Shown here: piece by piece, positions 54,701 through 64,000 of the stretch | Position numbering within the stretch: the first letter of the stretch is position 1 | Layout of the letters: each line of letters begins with the position of its first letter | Source of the DNA: Onchocerca volvulus | Taxonomy: Eukaryota; Nematoda; Chromadorea; Rhabditida; Onchocercidae | DNA length: 64,000 nucleotides | NCBI GenBank assembly: GCA_000499405.2 | Contig: HG738138.1 | Location: 20,685,753-20,749,752, forward strand | Direction: 5' to 3' | The notes under the pieces: model-generated | Told to the model about the DNA's origin: nothing | Seen by the model: only the letters and a program-made list of their open reading frames with translations | The model's database searches: none | Translations under genes and position numbers: made by a program

Positions 54701-56616
54701 CTCATTCAAAATTCATAAAAAATCGAATTGGTAAACATTAAAATCAAATAATTAAAATTAAAACTGAAATATTTGCAAATTATAATAACTTCATTTTACT
54801 AATAGATGGTCAATTATTTTCTTTAGTTAGAACTTTTATTTGCAGTTTTTTTGTCGAAATCAATGAAATGTTTCTATATATTTCATGTTAGTATAGTTGT
54901 TTATATTTTTTAACAGTACATCATTTCCAAATGAAATGAAGTTAAGGAAACTTTTAAATCCTGACCGACGCAATTAAGGAAACTTTTAAACCCGAAGCAA
55001 CGTACAAACTGAGGATTTCTTCAGGGTATATTACCAGGCAGTCGCCAGGCGTCATCGATGCTTGCTGGAGCTCCCGGAATGGCCAGTGACTATCTTACTC
55101 GGCGGCATTCTATATATGGACCTGCGGAATCCAATGCTCTTCAGCAAGTATCTGACGAAGAGATTCTGAAACCCGCGAAAGAAATAATGAGTTTTGATGC
55201 ACTTTCAGTGCTTTCTATTCTCCAGGTTTATTTCTCAAAAAATTATTGGCAACGCAGCAAATTTGTTTCTAATTTGCGAATTGTGCAACCATTTACATAG
55301 TAACAGATCGCTAAAGTAATGCTTTATCTTACGACTGATAATTTTTCTCTGACGCATAATATTTGAATTTCCATAATGACAAATACGTATTTTCAGGTTC
55401 TTTGTTCATTATTAATATTTGGTTGCGGAGTTTTACGAATAATCTGGAATTCGAAATTGGCAGTGGGTATCGAGCTTGTTTTCGCTGCACTTGCTTTTAC
55501 AGCTGGTATTACCGGAATATGCGCTAGTAGTCGAAGGTTTGTTTGTGGTAATTTTCAGCTTTTATGAACCAATCTGTCCTTTGATTTTTCCACGTTTTAT
55601 TTGAAATGTAGGGTATTTGAAATTGTTTTTTTTTCTAGCAAAAGATTCAATTTTTTGTGTATCATTTTTGCGAGAAATCATTCACTGCTGATATATATTT
55701 TTTGTCAGTATAAATTAAATTAACATTTTAAAAAACTAATGATATTTGATTATCAATTTTACTGAACTAATATTTGCATTTCTCAAATCTGCATAATTTA
55801 TGAGTTAAAATATTGCAGTCATTTCATTCTATTTGGCCTTGAAATCGAAAGATGAACGTATTCTTAAAATCAAAAATCAATATCATGATACATTTCAGGT
55901 CTTATAGCGTAGCAACGGCAGCATTTATTTTATCAATACTGAATTCTACCTTATCTTTTATACCTTTCATTTTAGGTAATTAATTTTCTCTATTTCCTAC
56001 CGTTGCATTAATGGTTTTGAAGTAAAAATTTAGAATTTAAAGATTTTACAGATAGAAATTTAGTCTACTATAATCCTAGGTGCTCTTCCGGCTATAGCAA
56101 ATGCATTTCCTACGTTGAATCCAGAATGGCTATTTAACGAACATGAATCATTGGCCATTGATTATTTGCTGAGTTTCGCTTGTTTTGCTGAGGTTAGATT
56201 CATCTCTATACACAATAGAAGTCGGAAAATGAAAACAATTTAAAATCAAAAAAAAAAAATTTATTGAAATTGTCGAACGGACAAATAATTTATTCTTTTT
56301 TGAATAAATTCAAAATTATTTTTCAATCTGTTATGCAGATAATGGATTATGTCTTATCTGGCTCCTTGTGATTTCACAATTTTTCTGTATGTTTAATCAA
56401 TGGGGCCTTATTCAGCCTAGTAAAATTCTAACGCACAGAGAATTTCAGATGGTGATAACAGTGATAACATCAATCTATGGATGCAAGGCATTGGGTTTAA
56501 CGATGAGGCTCGTTGAGAAGCTTCGCTTTAGTATTGATCTGAATACTGTCTTCGAAGATTTATCTCATGCAAACCAAAAAGAACTCGGAGGAATGGACAA
56601 CAAAGAAGCAATGTGA
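51722..56616 (+). CDS. four-pass membrane protein with a proline-rich N-terminal tail, family unknown
   Basis: Ten exons: 51722-51934, 52671-52824, 52979-53044, 53437-53595, 54084-54298, 55025-55225, 55397-55536, 55899-55975, 56080-56192, 56449-56616; 501 aa. The first 320 residues are hydrophilic and low in known motifs, with a Pro-rich patch (ETGIIPPPPGLYRPASA, about 160-180). Four hydrophobic segments follow: about 328-352 (LSVLSILQVLCSLLIFGCGV), 358-378, 386-408 and 433-463, with short loops, then a charged C-tail. The layout is like CD20/MS4A-type or other tetraspan proteins, but I find no signature that fixes a family. Both tails are predicted cytosolic by the even number of segments and lack of a signal peptide. 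One intron (53045-53436) uses a GC donor. The last intron has a rival splice model. AATAAA occurs at 56670 and 56791. Confidence 0.82.
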
Positions 56617-56669
56617 ATTTCTTGATGGTACTTAAGAAATTGGCGAAATAGAACCACTAAAACAATCAA

Positions 56670-56675
56670 AATAAA
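56670..56675 (+). terminator. polyadenylation signal candidate of the four-pass protein gene
   Basis: AATAAA lies 54 bases after the stop; a second copy is at 56791. Either could serve. Confidence 0.5.
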
Positions 56676-59087
56676 GCAAATGTGAGGTATCAACAGTTGT
56701 ATCTGCCATAAATTAGTTACAGTAATCTAAGTAATATTTCAAGTTTCATTGTTACATCATCAATTGATTGAAATCCTAAATATACTATTGAATAAATAGA
56801 CTGAACCTCGTTCATTGGTTAATTGGAAAAAAAGTTTGTTGTATTTTCCTATTACTGAGGTAAACATAAGGACATAGAATATGCAACAATGAAAATAACT
56901 GGATCAGTGCTTCCTCGACAGCAAATAATTCTTCTCTTTCTATTAGTTCCAACTGGTTGTAGCATTTCATTACAGATCAAAACCTCAGAATTCATTATCA
57001 CTCTTTTATTTCATTTATTGTTCGAACGAATATTCGTTTCATATTGTTCATTTCTTCACTTCGTCCCACATAGCGTTATCTGAATGACATAAATCCATCT
57101 TCTCCAGTGTTTCAGAAGAACTAGTAAAGATCATCCTTTGATAACAATTCATTGCTCAGATAATCGAGTAGACAAAAATCGATGAATATAATAATATTTT
57201 CTATGTTATATACTTCTAGTCTAATAAAAAATATAGTAAAAACGATCTACTGAATATCATAGCAAATTTATTTGAATTAGTTTGAAGCCTTTCAGGAAAA
57301 AATCTCTCCCAATTCTTCCGAAATCCATTCAGTTTTAATTCTTCTTACAATTTTATTATTATTTGTTAATCAAATCGATTTTTTTTCCAAAGCATTATTT
57401 AACGGATAAAATTGTAACAAAATGATTTGAAAAAAAAAAAAAGAAAAAAAAAAGAAAATTACGAAAAGCTAAGTACTTTTGAATTTAAACTTCAATCAAT
57501 ACTCGAAAGAAATATTGATTGAAGTGCTAGTAAATCGATCAATACATGAAGCTCTAAATATTGAGAAAGCGCGAGTAATTTATTGGTGCATATAAAAGTG
57601 TATGAATTCATCTCTTTTATAATTGGAGGAGCCGAAATTTAGGACCCATCTCTCTTGAAAAATTACTGAAAATTTTTGCTGGATGAAATCAGTCAAAAAC
57701 GAAAATTAAAATCACTTGTACAAGTAATCGGAGATATAGAAGTTCTCATATTTCACAGAAAAGAGCGCTCAAATGGAAGAAATGAAGAGTGAAATAACTA
57801 GAAATTGTCATAACACTGAAGCTTGCTTCTATAATTCTGAAATATCGCCACCGAAGTATCCCAAAAGTTTTGTTTGACTTCAATATTTTGATTCGTAAAT
57901 TCACTCTTCATTTGAAATCCCGAAAAAAATCAGACATTAATTGATCGCAGAAGATAGCTATTAGACATAGCGACAAACTAAACAGAATTGTAAAGCTTTT
58001 TTCGAAGCCAAAATGACATAGCGCGTGTAGTTTTCGATTGATCTGAATTTTGATTGAGTTGAACTGAAATGATTCAGGACACTCATTGATGTTCATCATT
58101 GCTTTTGATATCATTGACATAATGGATGAAATTGAAAGATAATATTTTCTCTAGAGATCCTAAGTCTTCTTATTCAAACTTCACATGAATATTTGCAAAG
58201 AGAATTTGAAGTAGAATATCGTTATTTATACATCAAACAGAAAAGCTTCACACCCATTTCTCCTAAAACTGCTCCAATTCGATGGCAGCCAAAAACAGCT
58301 ATTTTCAAGTTTTTGAAATTTTATCACTTCTAAAAGCGAGAGCATGAAAGTAATGGCTGTTTGCTTCTGAAGATTTTGCTCTTTTTCATTGAAGTAGATA
58401 AGTAAACAAAGGCAATTGAAGAAAGATGAAATTAAATTAAATCAAAAAGTGAATTTCATTTCCAATATCACACCAGATGTAAATCATTTTTATAGTTTTT
58501 AATTATTGTAACCATTTGTCAAACGTTTTAATTCAATTAGTAATGCCAGAAAAACTACTAAAAAAACGATTTTCCAAATCTTTTTTCCTAATTGCTAAAA
58601 AATCTTTAATTCGTTTCATACAGCCAAAAATTCTTTCTAATTTTACATGCAATTTGCAAGTATCTAATAGAAAGAGAAATTAAATGTGTAAAAAATTTAT
58701 CGCCAAGCAGTTAATATAAGGAACGAATATTTTTTTGATTTCGTTTTGCAAAACTTCATATTAACAGCATTTTCAGTTAAACATCGCCGCTGAGAATCGA
58801 TACTCATGCAGTGATTGCCTGAAAAACAAATCATTTGAGTTTATTAATGACAAAATAAAATTGTTGCATTGAGTTTCAACTTTGCAACATCAAAGTTTAA
58901 AAAATTTTTGCATGTTCCAATAACTCAAATATGTACAAAAAGGGAATGTTTAAGTCAGCAAAATCCATAAGGAAGTAGAAGTGATTAATGAATGTTTTGA
59001 TGAATTAATGGCGGAATCAATAATTGTATTAAGCCAGACACAATCATTTTCAAAATGTTTTGAAAAACATAAGGAATTATGAGAATT

Positions 59088-59566
59088 TGAAAAAATATGA
59101 AAATTTCGACAAGCACGATTTGTCTTAAAATTTTAAATCAATTACAATATTTTCACAATATTTTCTATAATATCCCGAAAGTTATTTTTAGAAATCGGCA
59201 ATCACAATGATACATTTCAATTACTTAGAACAAAGTTGCAAAAGTAATGAAGTCATACAACCATAAATTATACAAACTTTCTGTTGGAGAAAAGGAAATT
59301 TGACTGAATTGATTCGAGTAATGTGGCGAGCGGTACCTCAGTCATTAACCAATCTCGCAGAAAATATCCCTGCTATTTTAATTATTTAATTACTTCTTCA
59401 ACTTTGTTCCAAGAACTGGAAATGTGCCATTTGTGATTGCCGACTTTTAGAAACGACTTTCAGAATATCATAGGAAAATTTTTGAAAATAATGGATTTGG
59501 TTTAAAATTTTAAGACAAATCGTTATACAAATCATACAAAGCTTGTCGTGAAAAATATATTTTTCC
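59088..59566. mobile_element. imperfect inverted-repeat (foldback/MITE-like) element
   Basis: Left arm about 59088-59254 and right arm about 59388-59566 are diverged reverse complements around a 130-bp centre. Shared blocks in the same order include cgacaagc, a perfect 22-bp match around atttgtcttaaaatttt, cggcaatcacaa, acatttc and gaacaaagttg. The arms differ by many substitutions and small indels, so the element is old. It has no coding capacity. The size and structure suit a non-autonomous DNA transposon or foldback element. Terminal duplication of the target was not identified. Confidence 0.72.
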
Positions 59567-61954
59567 TGCTTGGTTGCTATAGATAATAATTATTCAAAGT
59601 ATAGTACCTCTGATGAAGAGTTTATCGATGTCGAATTGATTAACGATAGTTGATAAGAATATTGCTCGACAATTAAAATATAAAGTTTCATATTCTCATC
59701 ATTGCATATAAATTAAAGCAAGTTATAAGACCGGAAGCATTTGCATGTGAATTAATTCCCGATATTTACTACTGAAAAAAAAATTTGCAATCGCAAAAAG
59801 ATGAAAATTATATTAGATATAATACTCATATTCATCTTGAGTGATGAACCATGTGGGAAATATTTTTGCAATACAATATTTTGATTATTTGAATATATTT
59901 ATGCTAAAATTATTCCGGTTTTTTTCGAGAGCAATCTCAGGTAAAAAAATTTCCCTACTGTTCCTTCGCCGAAATGCTATGATAAAAACGTTCGCGAATC
60001 GATTGCAAAAGGTTGATGGAGATGTTACTACCAGCCACAATAATTTGTGATCAATGAAACTAATCATAATATTTGTCTAATAAAATATAAAATTGTGTCG
60101 TTTTCCGTAAACAGAAAACAATAATTTCACGAAATGTAATTAAATAGCTCTGTACACTTATACCAGCGATTGAATGAATTTAAATCGTGGTGATCAACTT
60201 TACCATTTCATATTATTCATTCATCTTTCATCACTGCAGCACTTCTTGGAGCAGTTACTTTTGTTATCTCCCAATTCTCCTTCTAAAGATCTTTATCTTC
60301 TTCAATCGGGAATATCGGAATAACTGAAATCTTTTATAGAAGATAGATATGACAAAATAATCAAGAATCACTATGTGATAGAAATATAACCAAGCTGTTG
60401 ATCTTTGCTATGTAGTTAACATATTATAAATTGAGCTGTGTAAACAACTCCCTTTGCGTTATGACAAATTATAAATTATATTATAGTTGACAAGTAGGAA
60501 ACAAACTCCCTCTATACTAATGCTAATATGTGGTAAATTGTGCTAGGGTTGACAGTAAACAAATTTCCACTATATAAAGAGTAAAAATCAATCAGAGCAT
60601 TAATGGAAAACAGAAAAATCGAAACGATCAGTCCATCGCTCAAAAAAACTTTCAAAATGGAGATTCAAAAAAGAGGAAATCCTTCCATTTAACAACGAAG
60701 AAGAACAACTTTAACAATCAATTTTACTCCGAGATTTTTCGATAATTGTCTATCTTATAACTTAGAATAAATTCTGTCAATCAATTTTTATCACAAATTC
60801 ATTTTTTTATCACAATTATTCATTTTTGTCAAGCATCGCAAAAGTTTCATGACAATTTAATTGTGTCTAAAGCTTCTTTACTCTAAATAATTTCAAATTT
60901 CTCTTTGCAGCTAAAACCAAAGAACTTGGAAGAAAATTTCCAAGAACTAGAATTCCATTTGTAAAATCAACACAATTTCAGTAATAAATTTCTCTTTCAA
61001 TTTCATTTCTTCTTTTACGTTTTCTTCCTAAAAACATTAACCTATGGCCAGGTAGCTCCTAAAAAGAAAGAAAGTTCTTTCAATTTTCAATACATATTTA
61101 AGGCTTCGAGGCAAAATAGATTTAGATAAGCAAGAACTGAGAGCAAGGAGATTTTCACTATTATTATTCCATATTACTATTTTTTGACAATTTTAACTTT
61201 CATGCAACGTCGTCGTTTAGTTGTTTTGAATGACTCAAAATTCTTCCGATCTTAATTGGTTGGAAGAAATCTCATGGAAAAGCTAGCATAAGATCTGTTC
61301 CAGGCCAATTACATTATCTGAAAATAAAAAAAAAAAGAAACAATCGCAAGTATGTTAAAAATGACCTATGCGTATAAACAATTTCCGTACTTCGTTCACG
61401 AAAGTGAAAATTACATGCAAACAAATTTTCAATATTTCTTGATTTCATTCAGAAACAACATAAAAAAATTGGAAAAGCAACAATGAAGAAGCGCATTCAG
61501 TTGCGCCTTTAACGCACCAGTTAATTTATGGCACTTTATTCATGACAAGATAACCCATTCAAAAGTGTTGAAAATAATAATACCATGTTTGAATTACTTT
61601 GACTCATTTGTTGTTCTAAATACAGTCTCTCATCAAAGTTCTTTTTTTTCCCGTAAAGAATGTCTTCTTTACCATCTAGAATGTTTTTTTATTTACCGCC
61701 TGATTCAGATCAGCTAAAAAGCATCATGCATTCATCAATACTTCCCTCTCTAATCAGTTGGTAATATGTAAATCTGATTAGCACTGCCATTGTGATATAT
61801 TATCAATACTCCGTGCGAGCTGTTCTTTTGTTATTCAGTAATCGACGCATTAATCAGATTTTAGTTATCGAACGCATTCCAAAGCGACAGTACGGCGCTA
61901 TTCCCCGTCTACAACAAAGCTATAAAGCAGATATTGTTGTTTTCCCCCCGAAAA

Positions 61955-64000
61955 ATGACCGTAAATACTGTGATCACCGAAAAAGCCGTCAGGTATGAGT
62001 CATCAGGTTTCTTCTCGAATCGATTTTTTGTAGATAAGTCAAATTGGAGGAATTTTGTTTACAGCGGAATAGAATACATAAGGCTTGTTTATGTTCGACA
62101 AGATTTCTTAGACGTTACTTTTGCTTTGGGTAAGCATTCGTCCTTCATTTTATTTCTCGACATATTTGCACATTGCAACATTTCTATTTATCTATTCCTG
62201 GCATCATTTAACTTCCTCGAATTCTTTCATTTATTTGAACTGAATTTGTAAGACGAGAGCACTCAATAGCTTTTTCTGTACAGTCTCATTTTAATTCTCT
62301 GAAAATGCGACAAATTCTGGGCTCTGGAAAGTCATTATCATTAGATCCGACAATGTCGAACGAAATCATTGTAGCCAGCAGCACATTTAATTAGTATTAA
62401 AATATCTTACCTTTTTTTATTGACACATTTTTTCAACTCGCAAATTCGACTATTGATTTCAAGTTTTATCATATTTTAGCTCTCCTAAGGAAGTTCGGAG
62501 CTTGGATGAAGGGAAAACACCATGGGGGTCATTGGCGATTTGCAACGCTGTTTGCTTCATGACAGGTCTACAATTCTCGATATTCTTCACATCTATGTGG
62601 CCATATCTGAATGGGGTTCGTTTTCAAAATTAAATTTTAGCTTGAAGTAAAATTTTCGCTCGTCAAATAAATGATAGTTGCCAAGTATTCCGTAATGATT
62701 AAAATGAAATTCATCGCTAAAATTGGTTCATTTGGTCATCAAAAAACACAAATATTTTAGATTAACCGGCGAATAAACAATGAGAAAACAGGAATTATTT
62801 TGAACTATTTTTCTGTCGTTAAAAAGTTTTACATTTTGACAATTTGAGAACTTAAAAAATTTTGCAGTTAGATTCTTCAGCTAATTTGAAATTTTTTGGT
62901 TGGATTACTGCATCATATTCGATTGGTTCGACAATTTCCACCTCTCTTTTCGGCCTTTGGAATCAGAAGACAATGTCAACTAAATATCCAGCTAGCTTTG
63001 GCAATCTGATGATGGCACTCGGCAATTCGCTGTACGGTCTTCTGCCAACCATTGGTGCTGGCAAGTGGTTTATGCTTTTGGCACGTTTTATCATCGGTCT
63101 TGGTTCAGGTCAGTCTATTTCTACCATCATCACTTGGCAGTAAGTTCTCTATCTTTGTAAACAAAGAAATGTGTGCTATGAAATGACCCAATCAATTTTT
63201 GATTTTGAGTCTTCCGATAGTGCCGAAAGTTTGGAAATTTTCAATCTACGTGGATGTTGCAGTGAATGAGAATAAGAGTTTCACTTTCCTGATATTTGAT
63301 TTCATTTTCCACTAGCTTTATTTAAAGTCAAATTCTAAAAATGTAAAAATCCACATCCTAAAAATTTAAAAATTGAAAAGAATATGTTTGATTGAAGGAA
63401 GGAAGCGTTTCCAGGTCACTTGTGCGTGTTGCGAACATATTCAGCTACGGCAAGTATTCCTCGTGATCGTACTAAAGCTTTATCGATAACCATTGGATCT
63501 TTTGTATTTGGACTGTCAATTGGGCCAGCGTTGCAGGTACTTGGAACTGTATCAAAAAACTAAAGAAAAATAAATTTCAATAATATGATTGTTGACATAA
63601 TTGTTCCAATAACATAGTCATTTCTTTGCATCAAACCACGTTGACCTCTTGTACTTTTTTATTCCAATTAATTAATTATCTTTAACTTGTCAAGTTTGAA
63701 TTTTTCATTAAGTAATCAATACAAATAACACGTGATTGGCAGCAGTATTCTTAATAAAAATTTGAAGATCAGCTGAATTTGCATGTTTCATAATAGCGAT
63801 ATAAATTTAGGCCTTATTTACTCCTCTTGGTAGCAGTGGATTTCAAATTGGTATCGTTATTATAAATATGTACACGTTGCCAGCGTTTATAATGGTTACT
63901 GTATCAATCATATCGATTATTTTGCTCTGTACTGTTTTTACCGAAAAATATTCTGGAATTTTGCGGCCTGATAAATCTGGTATTTATTCTTTCTTGTTTA
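61955..64000 (+). CDS. MFSD8/CLN7-like major facilitator transporter (5' part)
   Basis: Five exons are visible: 61955-61992, 62480-62615, 62868-63108, 63415-63536, 63811-63979; phases agree for 235 codons and the gene continues past the right edge. The start MTVNTVITEKAVR is followed by a segment with TPWGSLAICNAVCFMTG (membrane segment 1), then MWPYLN, FFGWITASYSIGSTISTSLF (segment 2), a loop, LMMALGNSLYGLLPTI (3), LARFIIGLGSGHLCVLRTYS (4), LSITIGSFVFGLSIGPALQ (5) and a sixth segment before the donor at 63979. The R-T-Y-S-A motif after segment 4 and the G-W-x-x-A-S-Y-S-x-G block match MFSD8/CLN7 proteins of the lysosomal membrane (the mammalian protein is linked to chloride/endolysosomal function). 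The number of paralogues in worms is unclear, so no symbol is given. The exact ATG is chosen for phase; no upstream exon was sought beyond it. Confidence 0.88.

Larger units (their letters stand above)
56617..61954. other. intergenic, contains a foldback element
   Basis: About 5.3 kb without a supported gene. It contains an imperfect inverted-repeat element at 59088-59566. The short frames at 56889-57083 and 59841-60067 have no recognisable motif or splice partners. The flanking genes are on the same strand but too far apart to suggest an operon. Confidence 0.55.

Overview
The window looks like AT-rich nuclear DNA from a parasitic nematode, most likely a filarial or other spirurid worm. The evidence is compact exons (28 to 248 nt) joined at T-rich TTTCAG or TTTTAG acceptors, trans-splice-like acceptors just before start codons, long A/T homopolymers, and proteins whose closest recognisable relatives are animal ones. 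The species is an inference; nothing in the sequence names it. No bacterial, viral, CRISPR, rRNA or tRNA feature was found.

Five complete protein-coding genes and one that runs off the right edge were rebuilt exon by exon, with every intron phase checked. From left to right: (1) an RMDN/RMD-family microtubule regulator on the minus strand (11948 to 7925, 7 exons, 265 aa); (2) MYG1, a metal-dependent exonuclease, on the minus strand (21846 to 18722, 8 exons, about 332 aa); (3) the large subunit of cleavage factor Im (CPSF6/CFIm68, cfim-2) on the plus strand (23041 to 25871, 8 exons, 537 aa), head-to-head with MYG1; (4) alpha-actinin (atn-1) on the plus strand (39268 to 46017, 20 exons in one transcript, 899 aa), with an extra exon that appears to be a mutually exclusive alternative; (5) an unrecognised four-pass membrane protein with a long proline-rich N-terminal tail on the plus strand (51722 to 56616, 10 exons, 501 aa); (6) the first five exons of an MFSD8/CLN7-like transporter of the major facilitator superfamily on the plus strand (61955 to beyond 63979).

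The rest is intergenic: 0.3-7.9 kb, 12-18.7 kb, 21.8-23.0 kb, 25.9-39.3 kb, 46.0-51.7 kb and 56.6-62.0 kb. It holds homopolymers (81 A, 52 T), short tandem duplications, microsatellites, a GC-rich double-hairpin island at 5.34 kb and a decayed inverted-repeat (foldback) element at 59.1-59.6 kb. A possible coding exon lies on the minus strand at the left edge.

The genes do not form a pathway or an operon: spacings are kilobases and strands differ. The strongest candidates for something undescribed are the pair of alternative alpha-actinin exons at the end of the actin-binding domain, two GC-AG introns, the changed alpha-actinin EF-hand and C-terminus, and the unknown four-pass membrane protein.
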